Below, in pieces: positions 5,665 through 8,761 of a DNA stretch of 8,761 bases. Numbering within the stretch: the stretch's first letter is position 1; the number at the start of each line of letters is the position of its first letter. The notes beneath the pieces are model-generated. The model saw only the letters and a list, made by a program, of their open reading frames with translations. It was not told the origin of the DNA and did not search any database. This DNA comes from Gammaproteobacteria bacterium. GTDB lineage: Bacteria > Pseudomonadota > Gammaproteobacteria > Nitrosococcales > Methylophagaceae. The stretch covers positions 13,594 to 22,354 of the forward strand of contig NVVP01000044.1 of the NCBI GenBank assembly GCA_002402245.1. The letters are read 5' to 3'. Made by a program: the position numbers and the translations under genes.

Positions 5665-5670
5665 CTCTGT
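5636..5670. repeat. 15-bp hairpin containing DnaA-like boxes
   Basis: The arms 5636-5650 and 5656-5670 pair over 15 positions with a single G-U wobble and a 5-base loop (GATAA). There is no U-run on either side, so it is not a standard intrinsic terminator, although its place between convergent genes would suit one. Confidence 0.6.
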
Positions 5671-5701
5671 AAGCCGTTGATAGAGCATTCTCTGCCTCTT
5701 A

Positions 5702-6094
5702 TTAACTACTTTTGGTCATGCCAAAGTCTTCAGCAAACTCCAAGGCATTGCCATCAGGATCTCGGCAAAAGAAAGCGGCTCGACCTGATTTGCTACGAGA
5801 GAATTCTACACCTGCTTTTTCAAGATCTTTAGCTAAGGTTTCAAGATCATCGACCACTAAAGCAATATGTCTATCTTTGCCTCCATGAGCCGGTCGACCT
5901 TCTTTTGGATCAGGATTAGGTAGCTTCATTAAATGCAGTTGCTGACCTTGAGGGTTTAAGTCTAACCACGCCCCCTCAAATGGAAAATTAGGACGAGACA
6001 TATTCTGCTCAATCTTTAATACTCCACAATAAAAATCCAATGAACGCTGAACGTCCTCGACCAAAAAACTAGCATGGGCAATTGATTTAATCAT
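5702..6094 (-). CDS. VOC (glyoxalase/bleomycin-resistance/dioxygenase) family protein
   Basis: The 130-residue protein has the paired beta-alpha-beta-beta-beta modules of the vicinal oxygen chelate fold. The first opens with IAHASFLVEDVQRSLDFYCGVL (5-26) and the second with RHIALVVDDLETLAKDLEKAGV (75-96), ending in FFCRDPDGNALEFAE (108-122). His7, His76 and Glu119 sit where metal ligands lie in family members such as FosA; His54 is an additional candidate. Members include glyoxalases, thiol transferases for antibiotics, and dioxygenases; the substrate here is unknown. I start at ATG 6094 because AAGAGG (minus strand, 6109-6104) lies nine bases upstream; a TTG at 6118 would add eight poorly supported residues. 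It follows the EamA exporter on the same strand after 56 bases, so the two may form an operon, perhaps for handling or exporting a toxic small molecule (inference). Confidence 0.88.
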   Translation of the reverse strand: MIKSIAHASFLVEDVQRSLDFYCGVLKIEQNMSRPNFPFEGAWLDLNPQGQQLHLMKLPNPDPKEGRPAHGGKDRHIALVVDDLETLAKDLEKAGVEFSRSKSGRAAFFCRDPDGNALEFAEDFGMTKSS

Positions 6095-6103
6095 TATTAA
6101 CGA

Positions 6104-6109
6104 CCTCTT
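6104..6109 (-). promoter_or_regulatory. Ribosome binding site of the VOC gene
   Basis: AAGAGG on the minus strand, nine bases before ATG 6094, supports this start over the in-frame TTG at 6118. Confidence 0.7.
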
Positions 6110-6150
6110 TCTCTCCAAGTTTTAAACATGAGATAAGCTTTGAGCTATAT

Positions 6151-7035
6151 CTATCCTTTGTTGCGTTCACTTCTTGCGACACCATAGGCAGCGACTAGAA
6201 TTAAACCTCCACCTAGCCATTCGTACAGTGTCATCACTTCATCTGTGAGCCACCATGCAGCAATCGCCGCGACGATTAATTCAAACAACATAATAACCGA
6301 CGATTGATAAAGTGGCATTCTGGCGACACCATATAATACCGCTACCGTCATCACCACAATACCTAAACAACCTAATAACCATGCCCCAGCCCAAACCTGA
6401 ATCGAAACATCAGGAATGCTAGATTGTTGAGCGAGTATGACTATCGCCGAAATAATGGTTACTCCCCACCAAATAACACCTGTTTTAGTCCGCATATCAA
6501 CCGAGGCTAATTTCCGAGCTTGTAAGTTATTAACTGAAAAAGAAAAGCCAGCCATCAGTGCTAACCAATCAGCCAAGCCATGAGGCCATGGCCAGCCCAT
6601 TTCAGGGTTCCATAACATCACCACCGATCCACTCATCGCTACACACAACATGATCATTGCTTGTGTAGATAGCTTTTCACCTAAACACCAGCGGCCTAAT
6701 AATACCGCCCATAAAGGTGATAAATAAAATAACAACATTACTCGCATTACTTCACCTTCAATCAGCGCGATCACAAAAGCAACATTGGTAATACCTGCTG
6801 AAAAGGCCAGTAGTAATAAATCATTACGAATAGCGGAGGGAAATATGCCTCGTTTTAGTAAAAAAGGTAAGGTCATTACTGCTGCTGCTAGATACATAAT
6901 CAGCGAGCTCCAGACCCCTGGCATACCGGCCATATCTAATAAGCGTAAGGGATACCAAATAATTCCCCACATCATAGAAGAAAATAATACGCAGGTAATG
7001 GCGAAACGGTTGGTGCTATATTGGGATGAATTCAT
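6151..7035 (-). CDS. EamA-family (DMT superfamily) transporter
   Basis: This 294-residue inner-membrane protein has about ten hydrophobic helices in two repeated EamA halves. The first half ends with LLFYLSPLWAVLLGRWCLGEKLS (about 101-123). The second ends with the equivalent IMLFELIVAAIAAWWLTDEVM followed by YEWLGGGLILVAA (248-283). Members export metabolites or amino acids, and some are importers; the substrate cannot be read from sequence. Charged residues inside membrane regions include Glu93 and Glu95 in ALIEGEV, Lys121 after LGE, and Glu252. The C-terminus is basic (RSERNKG). ATG 7035 has no Shine-Dalgarno sequence, and an extended -10 ends eight bases before it, so the mRNA may be leaderless. 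The VOC gene follows downstream and is likely co-transcribed; dapC is divergent. Confidence 0.9.
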   Translation of the reverse strand: MNSSQYSTNRFAITCVLFSSMMWGIIWYPLRLLDMAGMPGVWSSLIMYLAAAVMTLPFLLKRGIFPSAIRNDLLLLAFSAGITNVAFVIALIEGEVMRVMLLFYLSPLWAVLLGRWCLGEKLSTQAMIMLCVAMSGSVVMLWNPEMGWPWPHGLADWLALMAGFSFSVNNLQARKLASVDMRTKTGVIWWGVTIISAIVILAQQSSIPDVSIQVWAGAWLLGCLGIVVMTVAVLYGVARMPLYQSSVIMLFELIVAAIAAWWLTDEVMTLYEWLGGGLILVAAYGVARSERNKG

Positions 7036-7042
7036 AGCCGAG

Positions 7043-7051
7043 GTTATACCA
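7043..7051 (-). promoter_or_regulatory. Extended -10 promoter of the EamA transporter gene
   Basis: On the minus strand TGGTATAAC (7051-7043) fits the extended -10 pattern TGNTATAAT with one change, and there is no recognisable -35, as is usual for this type. The predicted start at about 7036 falls right at the ATG (7035), which would make the transcript leaderless. Confidence 0.45.
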
Positions 7052-7113
7052 TGACTCTCTTAATATTAATTGAATAAATTATCGCGGCAACATGTAGTTA
7101 CTGGGATTGAGTT

Positions 7114-7142
7114 TTTATTCGCTACTAATAACCCGCTATACT
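7114..7142 (+). promoter_or_regulatory. Candidate dapC promoter
   Basis: TATACT (7137-7142) is a strong -10 box; the element 17 bases upstream (TTTATT, 7114-7119) is a weak -35. The start would be near 7149, about 24 bases before ATG 7173, and would drive the dapC-yffB-dapE unit. Confidence 0.45.
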
Positions 7143-7172
7143 AGCCGTATTTTCCCCTACCTTATCTTCATT

Positions 7173-8381
7173 ATGAATCCTGATTTAGCTAGTTTACATC
7201 CCTATCCTTTTGAGAAACTTGCCCAGTTAAAGCAAGACTGTAACCCACCAGCAGATAAAACCCATATTGCCCTTTCAATTGGTGAGCCAAAACACCCAAC
7301 ACCTGGTTTTATTACTGAGGCGGTGATTGAACATTTACATGGCTTATCACACTACCCGACTACAGCAGGTACGATTGAATTACGCCAAGCCATTGTTGAT
7401 TGGTTAGATAAGCGTTTTCACTTAGATGGTCAGCTTGATCCTCGTACTCAAGTACTGCCTGTTAATGGAACTCGTGAAGCACTGTTTGCCTTTGCACAAG
7501 CGGTTGTTGATCGTAATAAGACGGCACCGTTAGTGATCATGCCTAATCCCTTTTATCAAATCTATGAAGGCGCTGCTATTTTAGCGGGGGCGGAACCTTA
7601 CTTTCTTAATTGTTCTGCTGACAATAACTTTATCCCTGATTTTGCTAATATTAGTGCTGATATTTGGGATCGCTGCCAATTACTGTATTTATGTAGTCCA
7701 AGTAATCCAACTGGTTCTGTTATCGACCAAGCGACATTAACCACTCTGATTGATTTGGCACATAAACATGACTTTATTATTGCTGCTGATGAATGTTATT
7801 CAGAAATCTATTTTGATGAAGACCAGCCACCTATTGGCCTACTAGAAGCCGCTATTAAAGCAGGATTTAATGACTTGGGTCATTGCGTGGTATTCCATAG
7901 TCTATCAAAACGTTCTAATGCACCCGGCCTACGCTCTGGTTTTGTTGCAGGTGATGCCCGCATTATCAAAACATTCCTTCGATATCGTACTTATCATGGT
8001 TCAGCAATGCCCCCAGCCACTCAAGCAGCTTCTATTGTGGCCTGGAATGATGAAGATCATGTTGCTTATAATCGTGAACTTTATCGTGAGAAATTTGCCG
8101 CTGTTTTAGAAATTTTATCGCCTATAATGAATGTTAGCTTACCCGATGCTAGTTTTTATCTATGGGCTGAAACACCTATTTCAGATATCGACTTTGCACA
8201 AAAACTATTTGACCAGCATCATGTCACCGTCTTGCCTGGTAGTTTTTTAGCGCGAGATACTGAGCATGGCAATCCTGGTCAAAATCGTATTCGTATGGCA
8301 TTGGTTGCTCCATTAGCAGAATGTATTGAAGCGGCCCAGCGAATTAAACAGTTAATTGAACAGCTTAAGGTAGAGAAATGA
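7173..8381 (+). CDS. dapC: Succinyldiaminopimelate transaminase DapC
   Basis: The 402-residue protein is a class I PLP aminotransferase beginning MNPDLASLHPYPFEKL, typical of proteobacterial DapC. It transfers an amino group from glutamate to N-succinyl-2-amino-6-ketopimelate in the cytoplasm, a step toward meso-diaminopimelate and lysine. Visible active-site parts are SIGEPKHPTPGF near the N-terminus, VNGTREALF (97-105), SPSNPTGS (175-182, Asn178), ADECYSEIY (205-213, Asp206 and Tyr209), the PLP lysine Lys246 in SLSKRSNAPGLRSGF, and Arg374 in RIRMAL, which would hold the substrate carboxylate. An upstream in-frame TTG at 7107 would add 22 unlike residues and lies in the promoter, so ATG 7173 is used; no Shine-Dalgarno sequence is obvious. 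Its stop overlaps the next gene's start (ATGA), and dapE follows, which supports DapC over other aminotransferases. Confidence 0.92.
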   Translation: MNPDLASLHPYPFEKLAQLKQDCNPPADKTHIALSIGEPKHPTPGFITEAVIEHLHGLSHYPTTAGTIELRQAIVDWLDKRFHLDGQLDPRTQVLPVNGTREALFAFAQAVVDRNKTAPLVIMPNPFYQIYEGAAILAGAEPYFLNCSADNNFIPDFANISADIWDRCQLLYLCSPSNPTGSVIDQATLTTLIDLAHKHDFIIAADECYSEIYFDEDQPPIGLLEAAIKAGFNDLGHCVVFHSLSKRSNAPGLRSGFVAGDARIIKTFLRYRTYHGSAMPPATQAASIVAWNDEDHVAYNRELYREKFAAVLEILSPIMNVSLPDASFYLWAETPISDIDFAQKLFDQHHVTVLPGSFLARDTEHGNPGQNRIRMALVAPLAECIEAAQRIKQLIEQLKVEK

Positions 8382-8722
8382 TCTTATACGGCATTAAAAA
8401 TTGCGATACCGTTAGAAAAGCACGTCGTTGGTGTGAGGCTAATGATATTAAGGTTACATTCCATGACTTTCGAGCGGATGGTTTAGATGAAACAATCTTA
8501 AATCAATGGTTAACATTAGTGACATGGGAAGACTTACTCAATAAACGTAGCACCACATGGCGTAATTTAGATGATCTTCGTAAAGATCAACTGGATGCCA
8601 ATAATGCCATCGCCTTAATGATAGACAACCCGACTTTGATTAAACGTCCGGTATTAATTGATAACTCACACTGCATACTCGGCTTTAAAGCGGATATTTA
8701 TGCCACCCATTTTGGAAAATAA
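8378..8722 (+). CDS. yffB: ArsC/Spx-family protein, YffB-like
   Basis: The 114-residue thioredoxin-fold protein closely resembles E. coli YffB. It begins MILYGIKNCDTVRKARRWCE with the family cysteine at Cys9, continues FHDFRADGLD (28-37), LLNKRSTTWR (53-62), and ends with IKRPVLID (88-95), the KRP loop typical of ArsC-like proteins, then a short GFKADIY strand. Family members are arsenate reductases, Spx regulators or glutathione-dependent reductases; the physiological role of YffB is not established. A second cysteine, Cys19, is present. The start ATG 8378 overlaps the dapC stop by four bases (ATGA), with AAGG at 8367-8370 as ribosome binding site. dapE starts two bases after its stop, repeating the yffB-dapE order of E. 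coli, so it is surely co-transcribed with both. Confidence 0.9.
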   Translation: MILYGIKNCDTVRKARRWCEANDIKVTFHDFRADGLDETILNQWLTLVTWEDLLNKRSTTWRNLDDLRKDQLDANNAIALMIDNPTLIKRPVLIDNSHCILGFKADIYATHFGK

Positions 8723-8724
8723 TA

Positions 8725-8761
8725 ATGTCAGCAACTCTTGAATTAACTAAAGACCTTATCA
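8725..8761 (+). CDS. dapE: Succinyl-diaminopimelate desuccinylase DapE, 3'-partial
   Basis: Only twelve codons are in the window, reading MSATLELTKDLI, which fits the N-terminus of DapE (E. coli has a similar IELTQQLI stretch). DapE is a zinc amidohydrolase that removes succinate from N-succinyl-LL-diaminopimelate, directly after the DapC step. GGAAAA at 8714-8719 precedes the ATG with good spacing. The call rests mainly on gene order (dapC, yffB, dapE), since so little protein is visible. Confidence 0.75.
   Translation, partial: MSATLELTKDLI

Larger units (their letters stand above)
5379..5701. other. Gene-free intergenic region between convergent genes, rich in repeats
   Basis: I find no credible reading frame on either strand in these 323 bases; the best start (ATG near 5469) stops after six codons. 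In order the region holds a short ATTTTG/CAAAAT hairpin (5400-5414), a 15-bp imperfect direct repeat, an 11-bp inverted repeat spanning 115 bases, a 10-bp palindrome, an FNR-type box, and DnaA-box-like tandem repeats that run into a 15-bp hairpin. Individual elements are listed separately. Confidence 0.7.

Noticed and set aside
7107..7172. 22-residue N-terminal extension of DapC from TTG 7107
   Set aside because: It contains the likely -10 box (7137-7142), and DapC homologues begin at the MNPxLxxLxPYPFEKL motif encoded from 7173.
6785..8109. Plus-strand frames at 6785-7054 and 7870-8109
   Set aside because: The first is antisense to the EamA gene and the second is an out-of-frame shadow inside dapC.
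1..8761. CRISPR array, tRNA, rRNA or insertion sequence
   Set aside because: I saw no regularly spaced repeats, no tRNA cloverleaf, no rRNA-like stretch, and no transposase or integrase frame.

Overview
The window looks like chromosome from a moderately AT-rich gammaproteobacterium. The best evidence is the right end, where dapC, a yffB/arsC-family gene and the start of dapE lie head to tail; yffB-dapE is a known gammaproteobacterial order (E. coli), and the TcdA and VOC proteins fit the same group. I cannot name a genus from sequence alone.

Layout. (1) 1-765: a 5'-truncated truA-type tRNA pseudouridine synthase, clearly more AT-rich than the right half (14 and 20 G/C per 60 bases in two samples, against 28 and 30 in two samples from dapC and tcdA). 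(2) 977-2712: small accessory genes, all on +: a lipoprotein with a duplicated motif, a multi-pass membrane protein of unknown function, and a complete YefM/Phd-ParE/RelE toxin-antitoxin pair. The pair has a near-consensus promoter whose spacer is filled by an 18-bp perfect palindrome. (3) 2771-4042 (-): a membrane M48 metalloprotease fused to a type IV pilin-like C-terminal half. (4) 4148-5378 (+): tcdA overlapping a small HEAGH zincin-like gene. (5) 5379-5701: a 323-base gap between convergent genes without a gene but unusually rich in repeats: a perfect FNR-type box, DnaA-box-like tandem repeats, a 15-bp hairpin and an 11-bp inverted repeat. (6) 5702-7035 (-): an EamA-family exporter followed by a VOC-fold protein. 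(7) 7173-8761 (+): dapC, yffB-like gene, dapE start.

How the genes work together. DapC and DapE are neighbouring steps of the succinylase branch of diaminopimelate/lysine synthesis, and the genes are tightly coupled (ATGA overlap, then a 2-base gap). TcdA (tRNA ct6A37 cyclisation) and TruA (tRNA pseudouridine 38-40) are both tRNA modifiers but sit in separate units with different base composition, so I see no sign of a joint system. The toxin-antitoxin pair is a self-contained, probably autoregulated module.

The best candidates for something undescribed are the repeat-rich 5379-5701 gap, the M48-pilin fusion, and the tcdA-linked HEAGH protein. None of these is proven by sequence reading alone.
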